64,000 nt of DNA from Pseudomonas fluorescens (GTDB taxonomy: Bacteria; Pseudomonadota; Gammaproteobacteria; Pseudomonadales; Pseudomonadaceae): the NCBI RefSeq assembly GCF_018614655.1, contig NZ_JAGGOG010000004.1, positions 456,432 to 520,431 of the forward strand. The letters are read 5' to 3'. Below are positions 20,194 through 29,652 of the stretch, piece by piece (position 1 is the first letter of the stretch; each line of letters opens with the position of its first letter). The position numbers and the translations under genes are program-made. Under the pieces are notes generated by a model. That model was not told where the DNA came from. It saw only the letters and a list, made by a program, of their open reading frames with translations, and searched no databases.

Positions 20194-20221
20194 CACTGTA
20201 ATGACTAATGTCATTACAGTG
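20194..20221. promoter_or_regulatory. Perfect palindrome, probable RelB/RelBE operator
   Basis: Twelve-base arms CACTGTAATGAC and GTCATTACAGTG flank TAAT, centred 26 bases before relB. E. coli relBE is autoregulated from TTGTAATTAC-like repeats just upstream, and this site contains the same TGTAAT/ATTACA half-sites. RelB dimers are expected to bind it, with RelE acting as conditional co-repressor. Confidence 0.85.
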
Positions 20222-20232
20222 AGGGCTGCCCA

Positions 20233-20472
20233 ATGGCCTCTATCAATGTTCGTATCGACGACGATCTTAAAGCCCGCGCTTATCATGAGCTGGAAAAACT
20301 CGGCGTAACCCCTTCTGAATTGATGCGCCAAGCCTTGCAGTACGTGGCTGAGCGCGGCCAATTGCCTTTTAAACCTGTCCTGATGACTGAGGAAGATGAA
20401 GCCTTGTTTGCCACAGTTCGGGAACGGCTGGCAGCTCCTCAGCGGGTGAAGGTCTCACTGGATGACCTATAA
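20233..20472 (+). CDS. relB: Antitoxin RelB
   Basis: This 79-residue antitoxin closely follows E. coli RelB: an N-terminal ribbon-helix-helix (INVRIDDDLKARAYHELEKLGVTPSELMR) for DNA binding, then an acidic C-terminal segment that wraps the toxin (KPVLMTEEDEALFATVRERL). It neutralises RelE and should repress the operon through the palindrome immediately upstream. The last 11 bases overlap relE, ensuring that antitoxin is made first. The module sits alone between folA and tcyP, with no transposase or integrase nearby. Confidence 0.93.
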   Translation: MASINVRIDDDLKARAYHELEKLGVTPSELMRQALQYVAERGQLPFKPVLMTEEDEALFATVRERLAAPQRVKVSLDDL

Positions 20473-20749
20473 CCTTGAGTTTGATGCACGGGCTTTAAAG
20501 GAGTGGCACAAACTTGGGGATACTGTTCGTCAACAGTTCAAGAAGAAGCTGGTTGAGATCCTGATCCAGCCACGCATTGAGGCGAACCGTCTCCATGGCT
20601 TACCTGATTGTTATAAAACCAAGCTTCGCAGCAGTGGTTATCGGTTGGTCTATCAAGTGATTGATCAGGAGGTCACGGTGTTTGTTGTGGCTGTCGATAA
20701 GCGTGAACGTGACGAGGTGTATCGTAAAGCTACCGATCGCTTGAGTTAG
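20462..20749 (+). CDS. relE: Toxin RelE, ribosome-dependent mRNA endonuclease
   Basis: RelE cuts mRNA in the ribosomal A site under stress. The 95-residue sequence is strikingly like E. coli RelE across its length. The catalytic residues known for that enzyme, Lys52, Lys54, Arg61, Arg81 and Tyr87, occur at identical positions; Arg45 is replaced by His45. The toxin therefore looks active. Its start ATG lies inside the relB C-terminus. A short inverted repeat follows the stop and may end transcription. Confidence 0.93.
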   Translation: MTYNLEFDARALKEWHKLGDTVRQQFKKKLVEILIQPRIEANRLHGLPDCYKTKLRSSGYRLVYQVIDQEVTVFVVAVDKRERDEVYRKATDRLS

Positions 20750-20768
20750 CAGGGAGCAAGCTCCCTGC
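20749..20768. terminator. Short perfect hairpin after relE
   Basis: GCAGGGAGC and GCTCCCTGC form a nine-base stem with two unpaired bases, starting at the relE stop codon. No T-run follows, so it may be a degenerate REP arm or a weak terminator rather than a classical intrinsic one. It lies between convergent relE and tcyP. Confidence 0.5.
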
Positions 20769-20784
20769 CACAGGGCAGGCTTAG

Positions 20785-22176
20785 TTAAACCTGCGCCAAC
20801 TCCGCATGTTCATCGGCATTGAGCAGCTCTTTATCCGTCTGCTGCATGATCTGGCTGGTAATCGCCCCGGCCGTCATCGAACCATTCACGTTCAACGCCG
20901 TGCGGCCCATGTCGATCAGCGGCTCCACCGAAATCAGCAACGCCACCAGTGACACCGGCAAGCCCATGGCCGGCAGCACGATCAGTGCGGCAAACGTCGC
21001 ACCGCCACCTACTCCCGCCACACCGGCCGAACTCAAGGTCACAATCGCTACCAGCGTTGCGATCCACAGCGGATCCAGTGGGTTGATACCAACCGTTGGT
21101 GCAACCATCACCGCCAACATCGCCGGGTACAGGCCTGCGCAACCGTTCTGGCCAATCGTCGCGCCAAACGAAGCGGCAAAGCCGGCGATGGACTGCGGAA
21201 TGCCCAGACGACGGGTCTGGGCTTCAATGCTCAGCGGGATGCTCGCCGCGCTGGAGCGGCTGGTGAAGGCAAACGTCAGTACCGGCCACACCTTGCGGAA
21301 AAACCGCAGCGGGTTGATCCCGGACAGGGACAGCAATAGGCCGTGGACTACAAACATCAGCCCCAGGGCCAGGTAGGACACCACCACAAAACTGCCGAGC
21401 TTGATGATGTCTTGCAGGTTGGAGCTGGCAACCACTTTGGTCATCAACGCCAGCACGCCGTACGGAGTGAGCTTCATCACCAGGCGCACCAGGCGCATCA
21501 CCCAGGCTTGCAGGGTGTCGATGGCGTTGAGCACTTTCTGACCTTTCTCCACGTCATCCTTGAGCAGTTGCAGCGCGGCAACCCCGAGGAAGGCGGCGAA
21601 GATCACCACGCTGATGATCGACGTCGGCTTGGCGCGGGCCAGGTCGGCGAACGGGTTCTGCGGGATGAACGACAGCAGCAACTGCGGCACATTCAGGTCG
21701 GCGACTTTGCCTGCGTAATCGTTCTGGATCACTTGCAGGCGGGCCATTTCCTGGGTTCCTGCCACCAAGCCTTCGGCAGTGAGGCCGAACAGGTTGGTCA
21801 GGCCGATACCGATCAGCGCCGCAATCGCCGTGGTGAACAGCAGCGTGCCGATGGTCAGGAAGCTGATCTTGCCCAGGGACGAGGCGTTATGCAGGCGGGC
21901 CACGGCGCTGAGGATCGAAGCGAACACCAGCGGGATCACGATCATCTGCAGCAACTGCACATACCCATTGCCCACCAGGTCGAACCAACCAATGGAGGCC
22001 TTGAGCACCGGGTTGCCGGCACCGTAGATGGCGTGCAGGACCACACCGAAAATCACGCCGAGTACCAGAGCAAACAAGACCTTCTTGGCCAGGCTCCAGT
22101 TGGTACGGCGAGTCTGTGCCAGGCCCAGCAACAGGGCTACGAACACCAGCAAATTGAGAATCAGGGGCAGATTCAT
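20785..22176 (-). CDS. tcyP: L-cystine:cation symporter TcyP (YdjN-type)
   Basis: This 463-residue secondary transporter of the dicarboxylate/amino acid:cation symporter superfamily takes up cystine as a sulfur source. About eight transmembrane segments plus re-entrant loops are visible. A serine-rich signature ([23 protein letters not shown]) precedes the [18 protein letters not shown] segment, as in the TcyP/YdjN branch. I start at ATG 22176, which gives [17 protein letters not shown] after a GGAG box; the frame is open to 22242 but the extra residues are basic and unlike the family. Confidence 0.9.
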   Translation of the reverse strand: MNLPLILNLLVFVALLLGLAQTRRTNWSLAKKVLFALVLGVIFGVVLHAIYGAGNPVLKASIGWFDLVGNGYVQLLQMIVIPLVFASILSAVARLHNASSLGKISFLTIGTLLFTTAIAALIGIGLTNLFGLTAEGLVAGTQEMARLQVIQNDYAGKVADLNVPQLLLSFIPQNPFADLARAKPTSIISVVIFAAFLGVAALQLLKDDVEKGQKVLNAIDTLQAWVMRLVRLVMKLTPYGVLALMTKVVASSNLQDIIKLGSFVVVSYLALGLMFVVHGLLLSLSGINPLRFFRKVWPVLTFAFTSRSSAASIPLSIEAQTRRLGIPQSIAGFAASFGATIGQNGCAGLYPAMLAVMVAPTVGINPLDPLWIATLVAIVTLSSAGVAGVGGGATFAALIVLPAMGLPVSLVALLISVEPLIDMGRTALNVNGSMTAGAITSQIMQQTDKELLNADEHAELAQV

Positions 22177-22415
22177 TGAAACTCCAAGGATGGCTGCCAA
22201 TCGCTTTAACCTGCGATTGCGAACCGGAAAGCCTAACAGCATGAAATATAATGATTTAATACCGTTATGGAATGGTGACTGTCGTTTTTGGAATAAGAGA
22301 ATGACGCGCAGGCATATGGCGCTGGCGGAATCAGAACGAAAGCGGTCGTGCTCGGACGATAACTGTCACAGAGATTTGTTAGCGTCGATGTCTTTCACTC
22401 AGGAAGAAAACGCAT

Positions 22416-23474
22416 ATGAAGCTCGCACCGAGATTGTTTGCCGCCGCGCTGTGCCTGGGCCTTGCCGGTCAGGTCCTGGCCGCCACCGAGTTGAAACACT
22501 GGCCGGCGCCCGCCGCCAAACAACTGGATGCGATGATCGCCGCCAACGCCAACAAAGGTAACTTTGCGGTGTTCGACATGGACAACACCAGTTACCGCTA
22601 CGACCTTGAAGAGTCCTTGCTGCCTTACCTGGAAAACAAGGGCCTGATCACCCGCGACACGATGGACCCTTCCCTGAAGCTGATCCCGTTCAAGGACACC
22701 GCCGACCACAAGGAAAGCCTGTTCAGCTACTACTATCGCCTCTGCGAAGTCGACGACATGGTCTGCTACCCATGGGTCGCGCAGATTTTCTCCGGCTTCA
22801 CCCTCAAGGAACTCAAGGGCTACGTCGATGAGCTGATGGCGTCAGGCAAGCCGGTGCCCGTCACCTACTACGAAGGCGACGTGGTGAAGACCATGGAGGT
22901 CCAGCCGCCGAAAGTCTTCACCGGCCAGGCTGAGCTGTTCAACAAGCTGATGGAAAACGGCATCGAGGTCTATGTGATGACCGCCGCTTCCGAGGAGCTG
23001 GTGCGCATGGTCGCTGCCGATCCGAAATACGGCTATAACGTCAAACCCGAGAACGTCATTGGCGTGAGCACCTTACTCAAGGACCGCAAGACCGGCGAAC
23101 TGACCACTGCCCGCAAGCAAATTACCGCCGGCAAGTATGACGAGAAAGCCAACCTCGGCCTGGAACTGACCCCATACCTGTGGACCCCGGCGACCTGGAT
23201 GGCCGGCAAGCATGCGGCAATCCTCACCTACATCGACGAATGGAAAAAGCCGGTGATCGTGGGTGGCGACACCCCGACCAGCGACGGCTACATGCTGTTC
23301 CACGATGTCGACGTGGCCAAGGGCGGTATCCACTTGTGGATCAACCGCAAGGACAAGTACATGACCCAGCTAAACGGCATGATGGCCAAGCACGCCGCAG
23401 CCCAGGCCAAGGAAGGGTTGCCGGTGACGGCGGATAAAAACTGGGTGATCGTCAAGCCGGAGGAGATCCAGTAA
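22416..23474 (+). CDS. pchP: Periplasmic phosphorylcholine phosphatase PchP
   Basis: This 352-residue HAD-superfamily phosphatase is exported by a Sec signal peptide (1 to about 22, LGLAGQVLAA). It releases choline from phosphorylcholine, working downstream of phospholipase C in the periplasm. Motif I is F53-D54-M-D56-N-T, motif II lies in VYVMTAASEEL, and motif III in VGGDTPTSDGYML. The length and motifs match P. aeruginosa PchP. It stands alone between tcyP and ilvD, divergent from tcyP, with no choline regulator nearby. The upstream 239 bases show no confident Pho box. Confidence 0.87.
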   Translation: MKLAPRLFAAALCLGLAGQVLAATELKHWPAPAAKQLDAMIAANANKGNFAVFDMDNTSYRYDLEESLLPYLENKGLITRDTMDPSLKLIPFKDTADHKESLFSYYYRLCEVDDMVCYPWVAQIFSGFTLKELKGYVDELMASGKPVPVTYYEGDVVKTMEVQPPKVFTGQAELFNKLMENGIEVYVMTAASEELVRMVAADPKYGYNVKPENVIGVSTLLKDRKTGELTTARKQITAGKYDEKANLGLELTPYLWTPATWMAGKHAAILTYIDEWKKPVIVGGDTPTSDGYMLFHDVDVAKGGIHLWINRKDKYMTQLNGMMAKHAAAQAKEGLPVTADKNWVIVKPEEIQ

Positions 23475-23490
23475 GACCGAGTCGCCTGCT

Positions 23491-23634
23491 TCGCGAGCAA
23501 GCCCGCTCCCACACTTGACCGAGTTCCAGCATGAGCATGCGGTTGAATGTGTGCTGGCTTGCCTGCGATAGCAGTGTGTCAGGCATACATGTGTTGACTG
23601 GCCCACCGCTATCGCAGGCAAGCCAGCTCCCACA
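23491..23634. repeat. Cluster of REP arms of two variants
   Basis: A single TCGCGAGCAAGCCCGCTCCCACA arm at 23491-23513 is followed by an inverted pair of the CTGGCTTGCCTGCGAT variant (about 23549-23574 and 23608-23634). The two variants differ in the central GGGCTTGCTCGCGA versus TGGCTTGCCTGCGA, so two related REP subtypes sit side by side. Confidence 0.85.
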
Positions 23635-23677
23635 GTTTTGATCTTCAATGTTATTGAGGTTTTCTCCAGACAAAAAA

Positions 23678-23700
23678 ATGCCCCGCACTTGGCGGGGCAT
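23678..23700. terminator. Bidirectional intrinsic terminator between pchP and ilvD
   Basis: The stem ATGCCCCGC/GCGGGGCAT has nine pairs with loop ACTTG, preceded by seven A and followed by TTTTA. It can end ilvD transcription on the minus strand and anything reading from pchP on the plus strand. Confidence 0.92.
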
Positions 23701-23715
23701 TTTTATGGGCAAGGC

Positions 23716-25557
23716 TTACAGCCCGTCCAGCATCGCCTTGTTACGTACCGCACCCTTGTCGGCACTGGTGGCCAACAGGGCGTAAGCCTTCAGCGCGGTG
23801 GTGACTTTGCGCGGACGCTTCTCTACCGGCTTCCAACCTTTCTTGTCTTGCTCGACCCGGCGCGCGGCCAGTTCTTCATCGCTGATCAACAGGTTGATCG
23901 AGCGATTCGGAATGTCGATCAGTACCTTGTCACCATCCTGCACCAGGCCGATTGCGCCACCGGCAGCGGCTTCTGGCGAAGCGTGGCCGATGGACAGGCC
24001 GGAAGTACCACCGGAGAAGCGGCCGTCGGTCAGCAGGGCGCAGGCTTTGCCCAGGCCCTTGGATTTCAGGTACGACGTCGGGTAGAGCATTTCCTGCATG
24101 CCCGGGCCGCCTTTCGGGCCTTCGTAGCGGATGATGACGATGTCGCCTTCTTTGACTTCGTCGGCGAGGATGCCGCGTACCGAGCTGTCCTGGCTTTCAT
24201 AGATCTTGGCGCGACCTTCGAAGACGTGGATCGACTCGTCCACGCCAGCGGTTTTCACTACGCAGCCGTCGAGGGCGATGTTGCCGTACAGCACAGCCAG
24301 GCCACCTTCTTGGGAGTAGGCGTGCTCGACGCTGCGGATGCAGCCGTTTTCACGGTCGTCGTCCAGGGTTTCCCAGCGGGTCGACTGACTGAACGCGGTT
24401 TGCGTCGGGATGCCGGCCGGGCCTGCCTTGAAGAAGGTGTGCACGGCTTCGTCGTCAGTCTGGGTGATGTCCCATTTAGCGATGCCTTCGGCCAGGGATT
24501 TGCTGTGCACGGTCGGCAGGTCGGTGTGCAACAGGCCGCCACGGGCCAGGGAGCCGAGGATCGAGAAAATCCCGCCGGCGCGGTGCACGTCTTCCATGTG
24601 GTACTTCTGGATGTTCGGCGCGACCTTGCACAGTTGCGGCACGTGACGGGACAGACGGTCGATGTCGCGCAGGTCGAAGTCGATCTCGGCTTCCTGGGCA
24701 GCGGCCAGCAAGTGCAGGATGGTGTTGGTGGAACCGCCCATGGCGATGTCCAGGGTCATGGCGTTTTCGAACGCCTTGAAGTTGGCGATGTTGCGCGGCA
24801 ACACCGACTCATCGTTATCGCCGTAGTAACGCTTGCACAGCTCGACGATGGTGCGGCCGGCCTGCAGGAACAACTGCTCGCGGTCGCTGTGGGTGGCCAG
24901 CGTCGAGCCGTTACCCGGCAACGCCAGGCCCAGGGCTTCCACCAGGCAGTTCATCGAGTTGGCGGTGAACATGCCAGAGCACGAACCGCAGGTAGGGCAG
25001 GCGCTGCGCTCGTATTCCGCGACCTTCTCGTCGGACGCGCTGGAATCGGCGGCGATGACCATGGCGTCCACCAGGTCGAGGCCGTGGGAGGCGAGTTTGG
25101 TCTTGCCGGCTTCCATCGGGCCGCCGGAGACGAAGATCACTGGAATGTTCAGGCGCAGGGAGGCCATCAGCATGCCCGGGGTGATCTTGTCGCAGTTGGA
25201 GATGCACACGATGGCGTCGGCGCAGTGGGCGTTGACCATGTATTCCACGGAGTCGGCGATGATCTCGCGGCTCGGCAGGGAATACAGCATGCCGTCATGG
25301 CCCATGGCGATGCCGTCGTCCACGGCGATGGTGTTGAATTCTTTGGCTACGCCGCCAGCGCGTTCGATCTCGCGAGCGACCAGTTGGCCCAGGTCCTTGA
25401 GGTGGACGTGGCCGGGTACGAACTGAGTGAACGAGTTGGCAATCGCGATGATCGGCTTCTTGAAGTCGTCATCTTTCATCCCCGTGGCGCGCCACAGTGC
25501 GCGGGCGCCGGCCATGTTGCGGCCGTGGGTGGATGTTTTCGAGCGGTAATCTGGCAT
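23716..25557 (-). CDS. ilvD: Dihydroxy-acid dehydratase IlvD
   Basis: IlvD dehydrates 2,3-dihydroxy-isovalerate and its methylvalerate homologue to the 2-keto acids, the third common step of branched-chain amino acid synthesis. The 613-residue length is that of the long, E. coli-like form with a [4Fe-4S] cluster. Cysteine motifs are visible at [11 protein letters not shown] and [18 protein letters not shown], together with [19 protein letters not shown] near the C-terminus. It is a single-gene unit ending at the bidirectional terminator. The 5' leader holds a perfect 14-base tandem duplication. Confidence 0.97.
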   Translation of the reverse strand: MPDYRSKTSTHGRNMAGARALWRATGMKDDDFKKPIIAIANSFTQFVPGHVHLKDLGQLVAREIERAGGVAKEFNTIAVDDGIAMGHDGMLYSLPSREIIADSVEYMVNAHCADAIVCISNCDKITPGMLMASLRLNIPVIFVSGGPMEAGKTKLASHGLDLVDAMVIAADSSASDEKVAEYERSACPTCGSCSGMFTANSMNCLVEALGLALPGNGSTLATHSDREQLFLQAGRTIVELCKRYYGDNDESVLPRNIANFKAFENAMTLDIAMGGSTNTILHLLAAAQEAEIDFDLRDIDRLSRHVPQLCKVAPNIQKYHMEDVHRAGGIFSILGSLARGGLLHTDLPTVHSKSLAEGIAKWDITQTDDEAVHTFFKAGPAGIPTQTAFSQSTRWETLDDDRENGCIRSVEHAYSQEGGLAVLYGNIALDGCVVKTAGVDESIHVFEGRAKIYESQDSSVRGILADEVKEGDIVIIRYEGPKGGPGMQEMLYPTSYLKSKGLGKACALLTDGRFSGGTSGLSIGHASPEAAAGGAIGLVQDGDKVLIDIPNRSINLLISDEELAARRVEQDKKGWKPVEKRPRKVTTALKAYALLATSADKGAVRNKAMLDGL

Positions 25558-25573
25558 GGAGCACTCCGGGCGG

Positions 25574-25601
25574 CTAATCAGGTACTACTAATCAGGTACT
25601 A
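25574..25601. repeat. Perfect 14-base tandem duplication in the ilvD leader
   Basis: CTAATCAGGTACTA occurs twice without a gap (25574-25587 and 25588-25601), ending about 16 bases upstream of the ilvD start on the minus strand, directly before the GGAG ribosome-binding site. Each copy contains a GTAC palindrome (AGGTACT). Confidence 0.9.
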
Positions 25602-25791
25602 AGGGGAGAGAGCTTCTACTGACGTCTGGAACACTCAGAAATGGCCGTGTGTCCGGAAGTTGCCACTCGCGTCGCGGGATCGCCGCACGCTCGGGCCTCG
25701 AGCTCATAAACCCGCCGGGGGATGACTGGCGATGAATAACGTCGATTCTACACCGCTGGCGGCGGGAGGGAATGGCCGTCTACCAAGGCGC

Positions 25792-25894
25792 GAGCTTGTG
25801 TGGGAGCGGGCTTGCTCGCGAAGACGGTACTTCAGTCGACATCTGCTGTGTTGATACACCCCTTTCGCGAGCAAGCCCGCTCCCACACAAGCTC
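25792..25894. repeat. REP inverted pair with 31-base perfect arms
   Basis: The arm at 25792-25822 (starting GAGCTTGTGTGGGAGCGGGC) is perfectly complementary to 25864-25894. The extra GAGCTTG outside the usual REP core is also matched, so the whole unit behaves as one mobile hairpin. It lies just after the MFS gene stop. Confidence 0.92.
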
Positions 25895-25907
25895 GCTCCT
25901 ACAGTGA

Positions 25908-27104
25908 TTAGCGTCCGACCCTGGCATTCGTCACCATGCCCCAAATGCTGAAGACGATGAAGCTGATGGCAATAGTCATCAGCAAATGACTGCCGGCTTG
26001 CGCGAGTGCCGCGCTGCTGACGGCGGCGGTGATGAACATGATGCTGTTGCCGGCCGAGGCGGCGGTGCCGGCACTGCTGGAGAACAGCAGCATGGCCGCG
26101 GAAATCGCGGCAGGGCGAACCAGCGTCACGGCCAGGGCGCTGATCAGCATCGGGATCAGCAGGCTGATGGTAGTCATAGCCTCATAGCGGATGATCAGCG
26201 CCAGCAGCACGCCGGCGATGCCCAGCAGGATCAGCCCGATATTGATTTGCCGCGTGAGGGAGATATGTTTTTGCAGGGCGGTCGCTGCGACGCCACCCAG
26301 CAGATAGGCGATGCCATACACCATCAGCACCATCGCGTACTGGTATTCAGACAGCTTCAACTCATCCATGAAAATCAGCGGCGTCACGCTGATCAAGGCG
26401 AAGTAACAGGCGAATACCAACGCGGCGATCCACCAATAGCGGATGAAGTCCCGGTTCCCTGCGATGGATTTCAGCGTGGCAATGATCGAGACGGGCGCTC
26501 GTTCAGGGCTGGCAGCCTTGGACGGCAGTATCCGGTAGGCGTGGATAAACATGCCCAGCGCCATCACCGCAAACCCGTAGAAACTGCCCTGCCAATCAAA
26601 CGTGGTTTGCAGCCAGGAGCCCAGCAGTGGAGAGAGCGCAACAAACGATCCGCTCAAGGTCATGTAATAGATGCGGATGCGGGCGCGATCCTGTTCTTCG
26701 AACAAGTCTTCAACCAGCGCATGGCCGAGCACAAAAAAGCCACAGCCGATGGCCTGCACGGCGCGAAACAGCAGGAAGCTTGGGTAGTTCGCTGCGAGTG
26801 CGCAGCCGATCGAGCCGAGGGTGGAAACAACGATGCATCCCAGAAGCACTTCCTTGCGCCCAAATTTGTCTGAAAGCGGGCCGGCGATGAGTTGAGAAAT
26901 CGCAAATACCAGGGTGAACAGGCTGATAGATAACGCAACCTCAGCGGTTGAGGTGTTGAAATTCGCGGCGAGGGCCGGGAAGGATGGGAGGAGGATATTG
27001 AGCGGGAAAAAGCTGATCAGGGAGATGCAGGTGATGAGGATGAAGCGCGAGAGCTGTTGGCGTTTTACGTCACCATTGGGCGGCGAATAAGAGAACTCAG
27101 ACAT
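25908..27104 (-). CDS. MFS transporter, Bcr/CflA-like drug efflux type
   Basis: This 398-residue protein has about twelve hydrophobic segments. After a polar N-terminus, the first helix runs FILITCISLISFFPLNILLP and the loop after helix 2 has the MFS signature GPLSDKFGRKEVLLG. The P-S-F-P-A-L pattern after helix 1 recalls Bcr/CflA multidrug transporters (LPSLPAI). Substrate unknown. It is a single-gene unit flanked by REP hairpins. Compared with its neighbours it uses slightly more A/T-ending codons near the start, weak evidence of a separate origin. Confidence 0.82.
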   Translation of the reverse strand: MSEFSYSPPNGDVKRQQLSRFILITCISLISFFPLNILLPSFPALAANFNTSTAEVALSISLFTLVFAISQLIAGPLSDKFGRKEVLLGCIVVSTLGSIGCALAANYPSFLLFRAVQAIGCGFFVLGHALVEDLFEEQDRARIRIYYMTLSGSFVALSPLLGSWLQTTFDWQGSFYGFAVMALGMFIHAYRILPSKAASPERAPVSIIATLKSIAGNRDFIRYWWIAALVFACYFALISVTPLIFMDELKLSEYQYAMVLMVYGIAYLLGGVAATALQKHISLTRQINIGLILLGIAGVLLALIIRYEAMTTISLLIPMLISALAVTLVRPAAISAAMLLFSSSAGTAASAGNSIMFITAAVSSAALAQAGSHLLMTIAISFIVFSIWGMVTNARVGR

Positions 27105-27208
27105 TGTTGTTATTTTCCGGAGTAAAACCAGAAACCGATACTAGTCTGCGAAACGGGGAATTCAATCAAAGTGTTGTGGGATGCTTCCCATGATGATGTG
27201 TGTTGCCG

Positions 27209-27238
27209 CTGTAGGAGCGAGCAAGCCCGCTCCTACAG
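27209..27238. repeat. Minimal REP hairpin
   Basis: CTGTAGGAGC and GCTCCTACAG form a ten-base stem around GAGCAAGCCC. It is a shortened single-hairpin relative of the larger REPINs, between rlmI (tail) and the MFS gene (head). Confidence 0.8.
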
Positions 27239-27248
27239 TTAATCTGGC

Positions 27249-28445
27249 TTAGCTATTCGGCAACAACCGGCAAGTAATGTTCTTGATATACCGAGTCTCG
27301 GCAATCGCCGGGTGCACCGGATGATCCGGGCCCTGGCCGCCGCGTTCCAGCATCTGGATATTGCGATCCAGGTGACGGGCGCTGGTCAGCAGGATGTTCT
27401 GCAGATCATCTTCCGGCAGGTGCATGGAGCACGAAGCGCTGACCAGGATGCCGTCCTTGCTGAGCAAGCGCATGGCTTGCTCGTTCAGGCGGCGGTAGGC
27501 GCCTTCGCCGTTTTTCATGTCTTTCTTGCGTTTGATGAAGGCCGGCGGGTCGGCGACGATTACGTCGAAGCGCTCTTCGCTGGCTTTCAGTTCTTTCAGG
27601 GCTTCGAAGACGTCGCCTTCGATGCAGGTCATTTTCTCGGCCACACCGTTCAGCGCGGCGTTTCGCTCGACGCCGTCGAGGGCGAAGGCGGAAGCGTCGA
27701 CGCAGAACACTTCACTGGCGCCGAAGGCCGCAGCTTGCACGCCCCAGCCGCCGATGTAGCTGTACAGGTCGAGGACGCGCTTGCCTTTGGCGTATGGGGC
27801 CAGGCGGGCGCGGTTCATGCGGTGGTCGTAGAACCAGCCGGTTTTCTGGCCCTGGATCACCGGCGCTTCGAACTTCACGCCGTTTTCTTCCAGGGCAACC
27901 CATTCCGGCACCAGGCCGAACACGGTTTCGACGTAGCGGTTGAGGCCTTCGGCGTCACGGGCGGCGGAGTCGTTCTTGAACAGGATGCCGCTGGGCTTGA
28001 GCACTTGGGTCAGGGCGGCGATCACGTCTTCTTTATGGGCTTCCATGGTCGCCGAAGCGATCTGTACCACCAGGATGTCGCCGAAACGGTCGACTACCAG
28101 GCCTGGCAACAGGTCGGAGTCGCCGTAGACCAGGCGGTAGAACGGCTTGTCGAACAGGCGATCACGCAGGGACAGGGCCACGTTGATGCGGTGCACCAGC
28201 AGCGACTTGTCCAGCGGCAATTTGATGTCGCGCGACAGTAGGCGTGCGCAGATCAGGTTGTTCGGGCTCATGGCCACGATGCCCAGGGTCTTGCCGCCGG
28301 CTGCTTCCAGGATAGCCTGGTCGCCTGCCTGGAAGCCGTGAAGTGGGGTGGCGGCCACGTCGATTTCGTTGCTGTAGACCCACAGGTGGCCGTTGCGCAA
28401 ACGACGATCGGCGTTGGCTTTGAGACGCAGGCTTGGCAGGGACAT
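27249..28445 (-). CDS. rlmI: 23S rRNA (cytosine1962-C5)-methyltransferase RlmI
   Basis: This 398-residue SAM-dependent rRNA methyltransferase has an N-terminal PUA domain (1 to about 75), then a Rossmann domain with VLDLYSYIGGWGVQA (SAM site), the ADPPAFIKRKKD motif and the SASCSMH catalytic cysteine motif. The start is ATG 28445 (MSLPSLRLKANADRRLR) after a GGAG box. The frame stays open to 28718, but that portion translates the large palindromic repeat and is not part of the gene. The length matches the 396-residue E. coli RlmI. Confidence 0.93.
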   Translation of the reverse strand: MSLPSLRLKANADRRLRNGHLWVYSNEIDVAATPLHGFQAGDQAILEAAGGKTLGIVAMSPNNLICARLLSRDIKLPLDKSLLVHRINVALSLRDRLFDKPFYRLVYGDSDLLPGLVVDRFGDILVVQIASATMEAHKEDVIAALTQVLKPSGILFKNDSAARDAEGLNRYVETVFGLVPEWVALEENGVKFEAPVIQGQKTGWFYDHRMNRARLAPYAKGKRVLDLYSYIGGWGVQAAAFGASEVFCVDASAFALDGVERNAALNGVAEKMTCIEGDVFEALKELKASEERFDVIVADPPAFIKRKKDMKNGEGAYRRLNEQAMRLLSKDGILVSASCSMHLPEDDLQNILLTSARHLDRNIQMLERGGQGPDHPVHPAIAETRYIKNITCRLLPNS

Positions 28446-28764
28446 GACGTCGCTCCGGAAAAAAGAGCGGGAGTATACCGCGTTGCGTAGGAATTGGCCG
28501 CGCCGCCGGACATGTGGGAGCCGCGTTTGCTGTAGCCGCTGCCGAGGCACGAGGCTGCGATGGGTTTGGTGTGGCATACCGACGCAACGGCCCTCTGGGC
28601 GGTCCTGAGGACACGCATCGCAGCCTCGTGCCTCGGCAGCGGCTACAATCGCTTTCGCGAGCAAGCCCGCTCCCACATTTAATCGGGTTTCAGTTCGGGT
28701 CTTTGAGGTGTCGGCCACTCCGGCATAAGGGTTAGAATCGCCGCCTAGTCCAGAGTGTGTCCTT
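28446..28764. other. Divergent gap between rlmI and the HDOD gene
   Basis: The 319-base gap is mostly filled by the composite palindrome at 28513-28677. The remaining 66 and 87 bases next to each gene should carry their promoters. No other gene was seen. Confidence 0.6.
28513..28677. repeat. Composite nested palindromic repeat, second copy
   Basis: Same composite as at 4011-4181: outer REP arms TGTGGGAGC/GCTCCCACA enclosing TGTAGCCGCTGCCGAGGCAC and, at 28616-28647, its complement, with a similar central GGGTTTGGTGTGGCAT segment. The left REP arm is decayed here (CCGCGTTTGCTG in place of GGGCTTGCTCGCGAA). Confidence 0.88.
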
Positions 28765-29631
28765 ATGTCCCCAGAGCTTTCTCCCGAACAGATCCAGCAA
28801 GCCTTGCAAGGGATCAGCGTGCCGCCTCAACCGCAAATCATGGTGGATTTGCAGATGGAGCAGTACATGCCCGACCCGGACCTGGAAGTAATCGCTCGGT
28901 TGATCTCTCAGGACCCGGGCCTGTCCGGCTCGCTGCTGAAAATCGTCAACTCGCCGTATTACGGCTTGAGCAACAAGATCGCCTCGATCCAGCGCGCCGT
29001 TAACCTGCTGGGCAGCCGATCGATCATCAACCTGATCAACGCCCAGTCGATCAAGGGCGAGATGAGCGACGACACCATCGTCACCCTCAACCGCTTCTGG
29101 GACACCGCCCAGGACGTGGCGATGACCTGCCTGACCCTGGCCAAGCGCACCGGCTCCCAAGCGGTAGATGAAGCTTATGCTTTGGGGTTGTTTCACGATT
29201 GCGGCGTGCCGCTGATGCTCAAGCGCTTCCCCGACTACATGGCGGTGCTGGAGGAGGCGTACGCTTGTGCCGGCCTTGAATGTCGGGTGGTCGACACCGA
29301 GAACCGGGTGTTCAATACCAACCACGCGGTGGTGGGCTACTACACGGCCAAGTCCTGGCGCCTGCCGGAGCACGTGACCGACGCCATCGCCAACCACCAC
29401 AACGCCCTGGCGATTTTCAGTGATGAATCGACCCGCAACCCGCAAGTGAAAAACCTGCTGGCGATTCTGAAAATGGCCGAGCACATTTGCGCGTCGTATC
29501 GGGTGCTGGGTAATCAGGTGGATGATCACGAATGGAACAGCATCGGCCATCTGGTGCTGGATCACGTCGGCCTGTCGGATTACGACTTCGAGAATCTGAA
29601 GTTGTCGATTCGCGAGCTGGGCGCGCACTAA
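28765..29631 (+). CDS. HDOD-domain signalling protein
   Basis: This 288-residue protein is occupied by a HDOD domain (about 18-215), a helical HD-like fold lacking a phosphodiesterase active site. Visible hallmarks are LISQDPGLSGSLLKIVNSPYYGL, IQRAVNLLGSRSIINLI and ALGLFHDCGVPLML. HDOD proteins act in signalling, chemotaxis and stress control in Pseudomonas, usually through protein contacts; no output domain is fused here. It precedes mutM by 21 bases on the same strand and may share its transcript. The specific role is unknown. Confidence 0.9.
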   Translation: MSPELSPEQIQQALQGISVPPQPQIMVDLQMEQYMPDPDLEVIARLISQDPGLSGSLLKIVNSPYYGLSNKIASIQRAVNLLGSRSIINLINAQSIKGEMSDDTIVTLNRFWDTAQDVAMTCLTLAKRTGSQAVDEAYALGLFHDCGVPLMLKRFPDYMAVLEEAYACAGLECRVVDTENRVFNTNHAVVGYYTAKSWRLPEHVTDAIANHHNALAIFSDESTRNPQVKNLLAILKMAEHICASYRVLGNQVDDHEWNSIGHLVLDHVGLSDYDFENLKLSIRELGAH

Positions 29632-29652
29632 ACCTTCACGAGCGAGGCCAAC

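Larger units (their letters stand above)
25558..25907. other. 350-base gap upstream of ilvD
   Basis: No plausible gene was found. It holds the 14-base tandem repeat next to the ilvD start, about 190 bases of unremarkable sequence where an ilvD promoter is expected, and a 31-base-arm REP hairpin next to the MFS gene. Confidence 0.6.

Noticed and set aside
22340..22400. Possible Pho box (CTGTCAC...) upstream of pchP
   Set aside because: Only one half-site resembles the consensus; the second, 11 bases on, matches poorly. Not reported as a feature.
23638..25602. 654-codon open frame opposite ilvD
   Set aside because: Shadow of ilvD. No ribosome-binding site or recognisable domain, and the composition is typical of antisense frames.
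28446..28718. 91-residue N-terminal extension of RlmI
   Set aside because: It translates the composite palindromic repeat. The RlmI family start and ribosome-binding site are at 28445.
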